From Clusia tigrina (Eukaryota > Arthropoda > Insecta > Diptera > Clusiidae), in the NCBI GenBank assembly GCA_920105625.2, contig OV050030.1:167893315-167957314 (forward strand): a stretch of DNA of 64,000 nucleotides, in the 5' to 3' direction. The notes beneath the pieces are model-generated. The model made no database searches and was not told the origin of the DNA. It saw nothing but the letters and a program-made list of their open reading frames with translations. Of this stretch, positions 33,803 through 46,250 are shown in pieces. The first letter of the stretch is position 1, and each line of letters begins with the position of its first letter. The position numbers were made by a program, and so were the translations under genes.

Positions 33803-35226
33803 TCAACTCTTCCTCTTCGGACATTGGAGAGATGTATCCACCAGCCGCATCCGTGTCCATGTGGTCGAAGAATTCTCCGACCAGTTCGGAAGTTGAGAAG
33901 CGCTGCTTCTGTTTGTTACGGAGCACATACACTCGTTGTCACTACCCGGCAAAGGGTTGAGAGCCGGGCCCGAGCAGCTAGGCTCATTGTCAGTGGTTTG
34001 TGGGACAGGACCAGCTGGGGGAGGCTGTTGGGGGGCTTGGGCATCGACATTGTAGATGCGGAGAGTGATGGCTCCAAAGCCATAGTTAATCACCCCCTTG
34101 CGGGAGATGATGGGAACAAGGGATTGCTCGTTCAAAATGATGGTGACCTCACGCAAAGTACCTTTGGGATCACCAACTTTCGCGACCTTCCAGCCGTTGG
34201 TGGGAAGATCGGTATTGCTGAGCTTGAGGATCTTTAAGATTACCTCAGGCTCAGAGGGTTCGGCAGGAAGCCATATTTTGGAGCGAGGGCGTTGGGGAAC
34301 CTGGTCTAAAGGTACCGCATTGAGCTTTGCACCTGGCCAGATCTCACCTACCCTATTGATCGCTACCTTATATAGATCCGCCGAGCGTTGGTCCGAGCAA
34401 GATATGATCTAAATATGTCCTTGGTACCACCCTGCGTCACGGCAGCTGGGTGAAGGACCAGGGTTAAGGGACCTCAACGAAAATTGGTAACAGTGCCATT
34501 TCGACCTGTCTCCAATTGGCAGGAGTAATGGTCCCATCGGCATTGGCAGAGTCGACCACAGCCCATGTGAGGCTCTCTTTCACAATCTCACTAAGCGGTT
34601 TCGAGAGCTTAGGCTTGGGGGTAGCCAGCCTTACACGCTTAGGGATGCTTGGGTGGATTGGCCGGGCGAACGGCTGATTTCTGCCTCTTGGGGTTACCAG
34701 CTGCTTGTGTAGTCGAGGAGTGGACACGCACGTCAACGTGTGCTTTTGCCCACTCAAGCTTGCCCTTGTCGTATTCTGACAGTTGAGAAGGTTCTGTAGC
34801 GTTGAGCCTCGTCAAAATACGGTGAGCCGCTCTACGCGTCCTGTACGCCCTTGTACTCGGGTTCACGTTGGTAGGTGCACCTGAAGGAGGAGCGGTACGG
34901 GGAGCAGTTTCCATCGACTTGTGAGGCAATATCGAGGCGTTTGCTGAAGTGGGCTTTGGCGGAGCGACTGCTGCTGGTTTGTGAGTCAATACCTTAGCAG
35001 CCGCTGAAGAGCCTGGGGACAGCGAAGAGCTCTCTGAGGTGCTTGTTGAAGGGGCAGTGCTTATGCTGCTTGTCTTCGAACCAAGGGCGGGGATGTTGCT
35101 GGTGGGCTTTTGCCTAACCAGGATTTTCCGCGTCCCTGAGGGGAAATTTTGTTTGCGCGGAAATTTTGTTTGTGTTTGTGTTTGTGTTTTTATTTTTTGT
35201 TGTGTCCATGCAAGAAGTGTCCCCAC
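33803..35226 (-). pseudogene. A copy 3 ORF1
   Basis: The open pieces are 35226-34639, 34757-34464 and 34156-33803. The start has shifted frame relative to copy 1 (MGTLLAWTQQ...), and a TQ repeat is made by the GTTTGT hexanucleotides at about 35166-35190. The VTIILNEQSL block is intact. Confidence 0.7.
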
Positions 35227-35710
35227 TCAAAGCTGCTATCTCAGTCCGAACGTGTGGTCACTAAGTACGGTCCCATGGTTATCTATGCAGATGGCGGGAG
35301 GTCATGCGAGGGGTGGCACAAGCCCTTATGGGGTCAAGTGCTCAGAGCCAGACCAGTGCTAATCGGGACTTCCACTCAACCGAACCCACACTACCGACTT
35401 AACGGCAGCAGACGTCGAACGTACTTTGAGGCCTGCCAAGGTTTTAACGGCTGGGGGCAGCTGCAACCTTAGACTGGAGCCGTTCACACTCAAGTTTCAC
35501 CTTGGTGCTACCGTGACAAAAGACAGCTAGGTCCAGAAAATTACAGCTAACAGCCCAGGGCAATCAGAACAGTTACATTGGTCCAAAGAGAAGTCCGGGG
35601 ACGAAGGATGGGGGTCGTGCCAATTGGTGCTACTGAACTCCCGTGCCAGAAAACAGCAGCACCTGGGGGAGTGTAACCCAGGGGGCACCGCGTGGAGGCG
35701 ATCTACATTA

Positions 35711-36581
35711 CACCCCTTGTTTAATCTAAGCGAAGTGCCATTAATTTTGGGCAGAATGAAGGGAGGTATATTATACCTTCTAGTGAACAGAGCACGACTT
35801 CAGTTATTGCTGGATTTAGACTGAGATCTAATTCGGTGCACCAATTAGTCAGGGTGTCTGGTGCATAGCTTAACTTTTTAGAAAGCATTTGAGGGAATTT
35901 GCTGGAGGTAGTGATAGCGATGTCGTTTGCATAACCTATTCCGCTGCAATCGCGCTCTAACAGTCTTTTGAGGGCAGTGTTAACTGCTACATTTCAGAGG
36001 AGGGGATAAGACCCAACCTTGAGGTGTGCCTCTGCGCACTGCCCTTTGTCAGCAAGCATTGCCAATACTGGATGGGTTTGTCCTTGCTCTGAGCAGGTGC
36101 TAAATGAATTTGACAAGACTGACGTCTAGATTCAGATCTAATAGAGCTGTAACTATGCCATTGGGGCATACATTATTAAATGCGCATTCAATGTCGAGAA
36201 AGACGGCAAGAGTGTATTCCTTGAAGGCAAGGGATTTATCTGCCTGAGATATGAGCACAAGGAGCGCAGTTTCCACCGACTTGCCCTTGGTGTAGGCTGT
36301 TGGGATTGGAGACAAGGGTTGGATTGAAGGAAGTCCTGATATGGACATCCAGGACCCTTTCCAACATCTTCAGAAGGAACGAGGACAGACTGATTGGACT
36401 GTAGTCATTTGGTTTAGTACTTGTAACTCCCTTCAGATAATAATAATGTAGATCAATCTGAGGCAGGCGTTTTAGATGCATACTAGCCATGGCAGAATTA
36501 AATGGGCTCCCTTTTGTATATCCGCCGGGATGATACCAACCGGACCCGGCGACTTAGAGGGGTCAAAATTGTGAATGGGCG
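35711..36581 (-). pseudogene. B fragment 3
   Basis: Copy of the B RT piece. HVLISQAD reads LVLISQAD in this copy. The YAND site and the truncations are as in the others. Confidence 0.75.
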
Positions 36582-37013
36582 TGTACATATGTATAAATAT
36601 GAAGTAACTGCTCTATCAGGCCACTTCTAGTTATACATATGTATGAATACGAATAACGTTAATATCAGACCACTTTTACTTTATTCACCTTGGACCTAAT
36701 GACACTTGTATGTACATCCGAATGCCAGTTTACCTTTAACAACGGGTCGAATCGCAACAAACTTATTTTAAAGTTTAAACAAAAATTTAAATATTTAAAA
36801 TAGTGAAAGATCATATAAAATTAAAAAAATATATAAAATAACGTTTTTTCTATCAAAACGCTTGTTTCTCTCGCCGGTAAAGTCGGACGTATAAAGCCAA
36901 AATACAAATCTTTAAAAGAAGTTTTTTTCTTAAACGCGTTGCGCGAAATTTATCTATAATTTAAATTAATATTTATACAAGTATATCGGAAAATCGGTAA
37001 CCGAAAAACTGAA
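36582..37013 (+). repeat. putative BEL LTR/leader, unit 4
   Basis: Copy of 6696-7127 with the TATTT segment present. Confidence 0.5.
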
Positions 37014-37781
37014 GTGACAAATATAATGGTTGGATCTAGTTGCAGCAAGAGTGATGCTGAAAATGACGACCGCATGGTACAGTGCGATCGGTGCGATAAG
37101 TGGTACCACTTCAATTACGTCGGAGCTAATAGCAGAGTAGCCAATATTAGCTGGAATTGTGCAAATTGTAATACATCTAAGAGCCCGGACAAATTGAGTG
37201 CTGCAGCTCCTCCGGCAAATATGCAATTCGGAATCCACTGTAAAGATCGCCCAGAAGCATCATCATCGCCAGCAGCCGAAGTGGACATTGCATTACCAAC
37301 AACAACAACACTAGGTGGAGTGCAGAAGATGGCGCTGCACATCTGCCAAGAGATTTTGGCATACCTATTAACCAAACGCTAATAACTACAGGCGGCGCAG
37401 TAGCGTCAAGTTTAGCAATGCAGCCACCCCTATCAACGTGCCCAGCAACATTGTATCCATACACTTCGAATCAAATTAATGCAGTGCAGTGTGCAACATT
37501 GACAAACGTTGCTCCGCCACACATGTTGCGTGATAACAATTCAACGGAGCATGATGGCTCAAAATCAAAAAATTAAACTGGCCATGTTAGAGGAAGAAAG
37601 ACGAAGCCAACAGAGCTATTTAGAACGAAAATACGAACTATTAGCACAATCACAGGACATTTCGCCAGAAAATTGTAATAAATTCTCTTACCAATGCACG
37701 CCAACTCAAACACAATAGCAGCAAGACAAGCCATTCCAAAAGAGTCGCCGCATTTTAATGGCGACCCGGAGGAGTGGCCTC
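37014..37781 (+). pseudogene. BEL/Pao Gag 5' part with PHD finger, unit 4
   Basis: Nearly identical to unit 3, sharing the Cys to Tyr change in HFNY. It differs at RVANIS against RVVNIS. It is cut by A at 37782, which is also the left edge of the large tandem duplication. Confidence 0.8.
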
Positions 37782-38039
37782 TAGGTAGGTAGGTAGGTAG
37801 GAGTGGCCGCCCAGCTTGCCAAAAGCACACTTGAGCACACATAATGGCCCATTGTGATACCACGGTGTGGCGCCGTGCAAGCACTGACTAAAAAGTTCCC
37901 ATACTTGGGATGGTGATAGTCAGCGCAAGGACAGCGCCTGGAAAGGCACGACTCCCCCGTCATGTTTCAGGAAACCATCCTGATACTTTGATGAACCTGG
38001 CTATGTCCCTAATATTAACGGATGACAGCTCTGCCAGGC

Positions 38040-38873
38040 TTATGGGGCACCAAAGGTGCGAATTATTCTTCTGCTCAAGGATGGGCAGTGGCATAAGAGG
38101 TGGAAAACCGTCTCGTCCTCCTCCTCGAAGCCACAGCCTCGGCAAAAGTCATTTGAGGGTAGGCCCAGTCTTTTTGCGCGCTGTCCCATTATGCAGTGGC
38201 CGGTCAAAATCGACACAGTTGTCGACAGTGATACGCGATCAAGTCGAAGAAGTTGATTGGTTCTGTTTTTGTCCATTCTTGCCCAAGTTAGTCTAGCCGT
38301 GTGGCAGGATTCCTCGTTAGCCCACGATTTGTAGGCGTCAGCCAGATATTTCCGTTTGTTTTCGAGCTTGGCTGTTGCCAGTGGAATGCCGATGTTTACG
38401 GAGGGGTGAATGTCGTGCATTAGCGTGCCTGCCTTGGCAAGCTCATCCGCCTCGCAGTTTCCCGGGATTTCGCTATGTCCAGGAACCCAGACTAGGTGCA
38501 CCCGAGAGTAACTTGCCAGCTCATTTAAAGAAGTTCGACATTCATGAACTAGTCTTGATGTGGCCGTGGAGCCAAAAAGAGATTTAATGGCGGCCTGGGT
38601 GTCTGAGGAGATAGATACGTCAACTGCGCCGATATCACTACTCAGCATCCATTTGGCTGCGTGGTAAATGGCCATGACCTCAGCTTGAAAAACGCTGCAA
38701 TGGTCTGGGAGACGTAGGGAGATGTTTAAGTCCAGCTTGTCGGAAATACCGCTGCCGACTCTACCTCCAAGCTTGGAACCGTCGGTGTAGATTTCGACTG
38801 TTTCACCGACGATTATGTTTTCTGAAGTCCAGTCGTTTCTTCTTGGAATAGTGAGGTCGAATTCCCTGTTCAA
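38040..38873 (-). pseudogene. A copy 4 ORF2: RNase H and CCHC
   Basis: As in copy 3, with SENIIVGE for SENLIVGE. The catalytic acids are intact. Confidence 0.85.
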
Positions 38874-40001
38874 ATCGGGATAGATAGATATAATCGATAA
38901 AGTTGGGGACAGGTGGATCCTGATTCAGAATTGAAGCATGGGCTGTCAGGGTTATGCGCCAGTGCGAAAGAGCGTTAAGTCTAATCGCTGTCAGCTTGGC
39001 TTGTTGCTTAACTGCCAGGTTCCAGAGGAGGGGTGATAAAACACCCCCTTGTGGCGTGCACCTGTTAACCACCCTCCTTGCTGGGCACTGCCGATCGTGG
39101 AAGTGATGATTTTAGATATTAGTAGAAACTTTATAAATTTAAGAAGGCCTGAATTCAGTTTAAGGTTATAGAGTGCGGAAATGGCAGCGTTGGGGGCATA
39201 CATTGTTGAATGCTCTCTCGATGTCCAGAAATATGGCAAGTGTGAATTCCTTGTACGCCAAGGATTTGTCAACTGGAGAAATGGGAGAATGAAGTGCTGT
39301 TTCAACCGATTTTCCTTTAGAGTAAGCGTGTTGAGATACAGAGAGAAGAGAAGGGTTGATCGATGTCCTGATATGTTCGTCAAGAGCTCTTTCTAGAACC
39401 TTAAGAAAAAAGGATGTTAGAGTTATGGGTCTGTAATCCTTAGGTTTGGTGTGTGAGGCCTTCCCAACTTTTGGGATGAAGACGACCCGAGCCAGCGTAA
39501 GGGAATATATTGCAATCTGAGGCTTGCTTTATATATTTGTGGCAGCCATGGAAGGATAAACTCTTCCCCATTTTGGATATCGGGAGGAATGATGCTGTCC
39601 GGTCCGGGGGCCTTGTATGGCTTAAAGGTTTGAATGGACCACTCAAGGTGACTTTTTGTCACTTGGAATGTGGGGAGGCTATCATGGGAAACCTGCTCCA
39701 CCTGGTTGAGTGCTTGATCCGCTGAGGCTAAACTCCCTGGGAAGTGGGTGTTTAGCAGGATATCAAGGGTTTCGGCGCTTGAGTGAGTCCAGCTGCCATC
39801 TGGTTTTTGGATACAGTCAAGTGCTTTGCTAGAGGAGTGGAGAATTTTACGAAGACAGCTACCCTCGGACGTCGATTCAATGCTTTCGCAAAATTCCTTC
39901 CATGACGCTCGTTTCCCTCGCCTAATGGCGTATTTAAACTCTTTTTGTTTATTTTGGAAAGGGGCCCAATCAGCTGCAACTTTAGCTTTGTTGAAAAGCA
40001 T
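38803..40001 (-). pseudogene. A copy 4 ORF2: RT, YxDD region deleted
   Basis: The RT N-terminal frame 40001-39423 matches copy 3. The TPQGGVLSPLLWNL block is at 39072-39016, followed by the same deletion joint. Confidence 0.8.
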
Positions 40002-40114
40002 TCTACAAGTTTTGCGAAGGCTTGCAATTTCCGAGTTCCACCACGGAGGTTTAATTTTGACCCGTGGTTCGGAAGTGGTGCAAGAAATATGAGTGGCTTT
40101 TTTAATCTCTGTGG

Positions 40115-40886
40115 TCAGATCGTCGACCGCCCGATCAATGTCGGGACAGTTGTGGATAATGATGACCCCAGTTTGAGCCGGAAAAGAAGCCAGTTCGTGT
40201 TTTTCCTATTGACTGGTTTAAGAGAACCTGTATTTCCTGTAGTCTCCCTCGAGTCAATGTCAAAGGTGATATAGCAGTGGTCTGAAACGGAGCATTCCTG
40301 TGAGACGAACCAACTGCTTATCATGTTGGCGTAGTTATCGCTGACGAGGGTGATGTCGAGCACTTCCTTCCTGACGGATGTAAGGATGGTCGGCTCATTT
40401 CCCCGGTTAGCAATGCCTAAGTTATTTGAAATGATGAGGTCGAAAAGACACTCATCTCGATCGTTTGTGCCGGAGCTGCCCCATATTTCGTGATGGGCAT
40501 TGGCATCGGCGCCGATAATTACCGGAATCTGTTTCTGGTGGGCTACCGCAACCATTTGCTTTAGTATGTCTGGTGGCGGAGAGTCGCCATAGTCATGAGC
40601 CATGTAGTTCGAGGAGATCCAGAAGGTCCGTGGACCCATGTCAATGACCATGGCAATATTGTCTTTGTCACTGAATCCAAGGAGTAAAAGAGCATTGACG
40701 CAGTTTTTTACCAGAATGCAGGATCTTGGTTTCCCTTGATCCTCGATATATACCATACGATATCCGTATGCATTGAGACCAGAAACCCGGTCATTTACGA
40801 CCCAAGGTTCTTGGACGTGAATGAGCTCCCCCCTAAATCCGAGAGGCGGAGAAGCAGGGCTGCCGAGGCAGTTTTCGAATGCTGAA
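40115..40886 (-). pseudogene. A copy 4 ORF2: endonuclease
   Basis: The frame is open for 213 codons and the catalytic motifs are intact, but NDRGE reads NDRDE here. Confidence 0.82.
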
Positions 40887-40939
40887 AGTTAATCTCTAGT
40901 ACCTTCAGCATTGTCTGGAAGAGTGGTTATGGTGGAATT

Positions 40940-42373
40940 CAACTCTTCCTCTTCGGACATTGGAGAGATGTATCCACCAGCCGCATCCGTGTCCATGTGG
41001 TCGAAGAATTCTCCGACCAGTTCGGAAGTTGAGAAGCGCTGCTTCTGTTTGTTACGGAGCACATACACTCGTTGTCACTACCCGGCAAAGGGTTGAGAGC
41101 CGGGCCCGAGCAGCTAGGCTCATTGTCAGTGGTTTGTGGGACAGGACCAGCTGGGGGAGGCTGTTGGGGGGCTTGGGCATCGCTCGAGCATCGACATTGT
41201 AGATGCGGAGAGTGATGGCTCCAAAGCCATAGTTAATCACCCCCTTGCGGGAGATGATGGGAACAAGGGATTGCTCGTTCAAAATGATGGTGACCTCACG
41301 CAAAGTACCTTTGGGATCACCAACTTTCGCGACCTTCCAGCCGTTGGTGGGAAGATCGGTATTGCTGAGCTTGAGGATCTTTAAGATTACCTCAGGCTCA
41401 GAGGGCTCGGCAGGAAGCCATATTTTGGAGCGAGGGCGTTGGGGAACCTGGTCTAAAGGTACTGCATTGAGCTTTGCACCTGGCCAGATCTCACCTACCC
41501 TATTGATCGCTACCTTATATAGATCCGCCGAGCGTTGGTCCGAGCAAGATATGATCTAAATATGTCCTTGGTACCACCCTGCGTCACGGCAGCTGGGTGA
41601 AGGACCAGGGTTAAGGGACCTCAACGAAAATTGGTAACAGTGCCATTTCGACCTGTCTCCAATTGGCAGGAGTAATGGTCCCATCGGCATTGGCAGAGTC
41701 GACCACAGCCCATGTGAGGCTCTCTTTCACAATCTCACTAAGCGGTTTCGAGAGCTTAGGCTTGGGGGTAGCCAGCCTTACACGCTTAGGGATGCTTGGG
41801 TGGATTGGCCGGGCGAACGGCTGATTTCTGCCTCTTGGGGTTACCAGCTGCTTGTGTAGTCGAGGAGTGGACACGCACGTCAACGTGTGCTTTTGCCCAC
41901 TCAAGCTTGCCCTTGTCGTATTCTGACAGTTGAGAAGGTTCTGTAGCGTTGAGCCTCGTCAAAATACGGTGAGCCGCTCTACGCGTCCTGTACGCCCTTG
42001 TACTCGGGTTCACGTTGGTAGGTGCACCTGAAGGAGGAGCGGTACGGGGAGCAGTTTCCATCGACTTGTGAGGCAATATCGAGGCGTCTGCTGAAGAGGG
42101 CTTAGGCGGAGCGACTGCTGCTTGTTTGTGAGTCAATACCTTAGCATCCGCTGAAGAGCCTGGGGACAGCGAAGAGCTCTCTGAGGTGCTTGTTGAAGGG
42201 GCAGTGCTTATGCTGCTTGTCTTCGAACCAAGGGCGGGGATGTTGCTGGTGGGCTTTTGCCTAACCAGGATTTTCCGCGTCCCTGAGGGGAAATTTTGTT
42301 TGCGCGGAAATTTTGTTTGTGTTTGTGTTTGTGTTTTTATTTTTTGTTGTGTCCATGCAAGAAGTGTCCCCAC
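40940..42373 (-). pseudogene. A copy 4 ORF1
   Basis: The open pieces are 42373-41786, 41904-41611 and 41303-41052. The N-terminal region carries SADAKVL and PPKPSSADAS, shared with copy 5 but not copy 3. The 11-bp insertion near 41183 adds a further frame break. Confidence 0.7.
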
Positions 42374-42859
42374 TCAAAGCTGCTATCTCAGTCCGAACGT
42401 GTGGTCACTAAGTACGGTCCCATGGTTATCTATGCAGATGGCGGGAGGTCATGCGAGGGGTGGCACAAGCCCTTATGGGGTCAAGTGCTCAGAGCCAGAC
42501 CAGTGCTAATCGGGACTTCCACTCAACCGAACCCACACTACCGACTTAACGGCAGCAGACGTCGAACGTACTTTGAGGCCTGCCAAGGTTTTAACGGGAC
42601 GGGGGCAGCTGCAACCTTAGACTGGAGCCGTTCACACTCAAGTTTCACCTTGGTGCTACCGTGACAAAAGACAGCTAGGTCCAGAAAATTACAGCTAACA
42701 GCCCAGGGCAATCAGAACAGTTACATTGGTCCAAAGAGAAGTCCGGGGACGAAGGATGGGGGTCGTGCCAATTGGTGCTACTGAACTCCCGTGCCAGAAA
42801 ACAGCAGCACCTGGGGGAGTGTAACCCAGGGGGCACCGCGTGGAGGCGATCTACATTAC

Positions 42860-43602
42860 ACCCCTTGTTTAATCTAAGCGAAGTGCCATTAATTTTGGGC
42901 AGAATGAAGGGAGGTATATTATACCTTCTAGTGAACAGAGCACGACTTCAGTTATTGCTGGATTTAGACTGAGATCTAATTCGGTGCACCAATTAGTCAG
43001 GGTGTCTGGTGCATAGCTTAACTTTTTAGAAAGCATTTGAGGGAATTTGCTGGAGGTAGTGATAGCGATGTCGTTTGCATAACCTATTCCGCTGCAATCG
43101 CGCTCTAACAGTCTTTTGAGGGCAGTGTTAACTGCTACATTTCAGAGGAGGGGATAAGACCCAACCTTGAGGTGTGCCTCTGCGCACTGCCCTTTGTCAG
43201 CAAGCATTGCCAATACTGGATGGGTTTGTCCTTGCTCTGAGCAGGTGCTAAATGAATTTGACAAGACTGACGTCTAGATTCAGATCTAATAGAGCTGTAA
43301 CTATGCCATTGGGGCATACATTATTAAATGCGCATTCAATGTCGAGAAAGACGGCAAGAGTGTATTCCTTGAAGGCAAGGGATTTATCTGCCTGAGATAT
43401 GAGCACATGAAGCGCAGTTTCCACCGACTTGCCCTTGGTGTAGGCTGTTGGGATTGGAGACAAGGGTTGGATTGAAGGAAGTCCTGATATGGACATCCAG
43501 GACCCTTTCCAACATCTTCAGAAGGAACGAGGACAGACTGATTGGACTGTAGTCATTTGGTTTAGTACTCGTGACTCCCTCCAGATAATAGGAATGTACA
43601 TC
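42860..43602 (-). pseudogene. B fragment 4, shortened
   Basis: The B RT piece stops inside the finger region (near GACTCCCTCCAGATAATAGG). It is followed by a perfect 12-bp inverted repeat and unrelated sequence. Confidence 0.72.
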
Positions 43603-43620
43603 AATCTGGATGTACATTCC
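43591..43620. repeat. perfect 12-bp inverted repeat at B border
   Basis: GGAATGTACATC, a 6-bp loop, then GATGTACATTCC. It sits where B homology ends. The same structure is at 58539-58568. Confidence 0.9.
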
Positions 43621-44038
43621 CATTGAATGCAAAGCTTGAAAAAATATGTATTGTACTAAGAACAGCGGAGATTGGTATCTGATATAAGTACGTGAATTAC
43701 TTCAGTAAACGTACATTTCAGAGAAATAGCGCTAGTCTAGGTCAACCAGCCAGAAGCCGACAAAAATGAACCTCATTATATAAAGCTCAAGAGAAACACT
43801 TTCGCCATATATATACAATGCGGCGAAGTAATTAACGTAGGAGTATTGTAATATCTCATGTATTTCAAATTTTACAAGCTGAGTACTATAAGAAGAGGTA
43901 GTACCACCTACATCTGTGTGGAACGCTACATAAGATACAAGAAGAAGGCTACAAGCGAGGTATTAAAGGAGTACCATGGTGACCCAAATCGCTAGACTAG
44001 AATATTACACGTTTCGTTCCAGAAAGAAGGGGGAGGGG
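43621..44038. other. unassigned stretch ending in a purine run
   Basis: There is no long open frame. It ends with AGAAAGAAGGGGGAGGGG (44021-44038), which looks like a polypurine tract. It may be the 3' end of an LTR element on the plus strand, but no Pol motif is visible. Confidence 0.35.
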
Positions 44039-44461
44039 TGTGCAGAGGTCGTTAATGGACTTCACCCCAACAACGCATCCAGAACCAACAGTAGCAGAAT
44101 ACGCGGTTTATAGTTGCGTAGCAAAAGTTCAATTTGTAATTAGTTCGTTATCTTAGTTTGTATAAACGCCAGTGAGAAAAGAGTCTATGACGGACCAAAA
44201 TATGAAAAGGGGGAAATAAAAAATAAACGGATAGAAACAAAAGGAAAAAAACAAAAAAGAGAAAAAGAAAGATAAAGCAAAAATAATATAAAAAAAAATA
44301 ATACAAAAAACAAAAAACATGTAAAAGAGAAAATGAAAAAATAGAACCCAAAATATGGCGATTTAAAAAAAGATAGTGTATGTTTGATAGGATTAATAAA
44401 ATGCAGAAAATTGTTTATGGTGCAAGAAAAATGTTGTAAATATTCATTATAAGGTAGAGGG
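44039..44461 (+). repeat. possible LTR start and A-rich tract
   Basis: TGTGCAGAGG follows the purine run, as an LTR start would. TATAAACGCC occurs near 44160, and a long A-rich tract (44210-44345) follows. No matching second LTR is in the window except in the duplicated copy at 58987. Confidence 0.3.
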
Positions 44462-44814
44462 TAGTTGACCCACAGTACCCACTCCTAACAGATACTACAC
44501 ATTTGGTGTAGTTAACATTTAAGCTATATTGACGCACATGCTTCTAGGATGCGTTGATTATTATTATGATGTAAACTTTTAAGTTATTACAGTTCCGCTT
44601 TTGGTTTGATATTGGCATATAGAATGCACTATCGACTTTCTTACATTGGATAGATCAGCTGGCTTGACCGACTGACACCAATCAACCAATGCGTAACCGG
44701 AACACCAGGAAAGTGTTTAGCTTAACAAGTAAGACGAGTTGTAAATAATATTTAAGTTTTATGATTTTAAGAATAAACTCTCTTGTATTTTTGGACAAAA
44801 AGGACATGGTGTTT
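44462..44814 (+). repeat. LTR-like repeat F, copy 1
   Basis: Direct repeat partner of 52358-52745, roughly three-quarters similar. It starts TAGTTGACCCACAG and contains ACAGTTCCG...CCGGAACACC as an internal inverted pair. It ends in TTTTAAGAATAAAC...GTGTTT. It is followed by CCTGGCAGC, which could be a primer-binding site. The two copies lie either side of C and Harbinger. Confidence 0.55.
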
Positions 44815-44829
44815 TACCTGGCAGCTATA

Positions 44830-45590
44830 AGCGGCTTTTTAGGAACCGCCAGCTCTTCGTCCACACCCGCGCCTATTACCCGCAGGAAAAGGGCGCTCGC
44901 TACAACTGGCGACGGCAACACGCAGGACCCCAACACAAGGCTGTCCCCATCCATGAAATCCCACTGCGTCCGAGGTCTAAAGCGTTTGCTCCTTCGGAGC
45001 CTTCTACGCCAGACCAGATCTTGGGGATCCTGAAGATGAGTAACTTGGATCTCCCCGCTTTCGACTGGAAAGTGGCCCAAGTTAGTGGACCCAAAGGCAG
45101 TGGCTGGGAGGTCACCATAATTCTCAATGAGCTCCTCTTGACGGCTGTAAGGGAGTGATCAACTATGGGTTTGGTTCGATCACTCTCCGAGTGTACAAGG
45201 GTGACAGGCAAAGTGTGGGGCATCACCCTCAGGGAGATGCCGATGCTAAACCTGTCCCCATGGACTCCAATGAGGTCAGGGCTATCTCCGACGACGGAGA
45301 TAGCGTCGCCCGCGCTAATAGAAGAAGCTTCATCTGCTCCGATGGCGGAGATAGTAACTTCTCTAACTCAGAGTTGGTGTAGGACTTCTTTAACAAACAG
45401 CACACTTTGACTGATGTTGGCGCAATCTCGCCTATGTTCGATGAGATAGTAAGACCGCCACCATTGTCGCCAGCCAGCAAAATGCTGAAGGTTATACAAC
45501 TTACAGCATTCAAAAACTGCCTCGGCAGTCCTTCACACATGGCTCAGAAAGGAGGGGGACTTTTTACTAGTACAAGAAACCTAGATACAT
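44830..45590 (+). pseudogene. C copy 1 ORF1 remnant
   Basis: The pieces in three frames carry LRPRSKAFAPSEPSTPD, ILKMSNLDLPAFDWKVAQV, EVTIILNELLL and INYGFGSITLRVYKGD. All of these match A ORF1 (ILKLSNTDLP, VTIILNEQSL, INYGFGAITLRIY). A stop and frame break lie at 45150-45155. Confidence 0.72.
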
Positions 45591-45599
45591 AAGGACGAG

Positions 45600-46250
45600 G
45601 TTCGAGAACTTAGTATCAAAGGACATAGTATGATATTCGTAAAGGGTCAAGGTAAACCTAGTTCATGTATAATCATTAAGAATAGTATTAATGCCATTAT
45701 TCTCCCTACATACAGGGATGGGGACATATTGAAATCAACACCATGGCTATCTGGCTTGTCTACTGTTACATGGCGCACGACCATGGCGACACACCACCAC
45801 AGGACTCACTCAAGCATATGATTAAGGATGCGGCACTCAATGAGATTCCTGTAATAATGGGTACGGATGCAAAGGCCCATCATGAAATATGGGGAACCTC
45901 TGATACCAACAAACGGGGTGAGTCTCTTTTTCATTTCATACCCGGAATTAATCTCGTAATTGCTAATCGGGGGAGGAAACGACCTTTCTGACTCCGAACA
46001 GGCAGGAAGTTCTCGACATCACCCGAATTGGTGAGCAATTCTCGACTCCCGTTACCAACTGGTCCGTCACTAAGGAATATTGCTTTTCGGATCATAGGCA
46101 CGTAACTTTCGAAATTGATATAGCAGCGACCAAATCAATCAATAGAAAGCGCACAAACTGGTCCTTATTCCAGTACACCCTGGACTCTAGTTTGTCATCG
46201 ACCCCACCTCCCATTGAGACCCTGCTTGATGTTGACCAGGCGGTCGACAT
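45600..46250 (+). pseudogene. C copy 1 endonuclease remnant
   Basis: The frames carry GQGKPSSCIIIKNSINAI, YMAHDHGDTPPQDSLKHM, VIMGTDAKAHHEIWG, LDITRIGEQ and FSDHRHVTF. These match the A endonuclease. GADAN reads GTDAK here, so a catalytic residue is changed. Frame breaks lie near 45740 and 45985. Confidence 0.75.

Larger units (their letters stand above)
30646..35710 (-). mobile_element. non-LTR retrotransposon A, copy 3
   Basis: Full-length A copy with the same borders and RT deletion (about 31871). ORF1 is the short N-terminal form: the SANKPP-type segment is missing and TSESSS is read instead. Confidence 0.87.
29890..37025. repeat. composite tandem unit 3, complete
   Basis: Complete 7136-bp unit directly followed by unit 4. 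The two differ at only scattered positions over their full shared length, so this duplication is recent or has been homogenised. Confidence 0.9.
37782..42859 (-). mobile_element. non-LTR retrotransposon A, copy 4
   Basis: Full-length A copy with the common borders and RT deletion (about 39006). It has an 11-bp insertion (GCTCGAGCATC, near 41183) that is absent from all other copies. Confidence 0.87.
37026..43608. repeat. composite tandem unit 4, right end replaced
   Basis: The last unit of the 7.14-kb array. Its B part stops near 43590-43608 at a perfect inverted repeat, where unrelated sequence begins. Confidence 0.88.
44830..46250 (+). mobile_element. non-LTR element C, copy 1 (relative of A)
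   Basis: A plus-strand relative of A with the end of ORF1 and the endonuclease part of ORF2. It is cut at about 46250 (CAGGCGGTCGACA), before RT. At protein level it aligns with A over ORF1 and endonuclease with many substitutions, so it is a separate family of the same lineage. Confidence 0.8.

Noticed and set aside
44148..44351. Phe-rich minus frame at 44148-44351 and 59101-59298 as a membrane protein
   Set aside because: It is the complement of an A-rich tract; its length and sequence change between the two copies through homopolymer indels.
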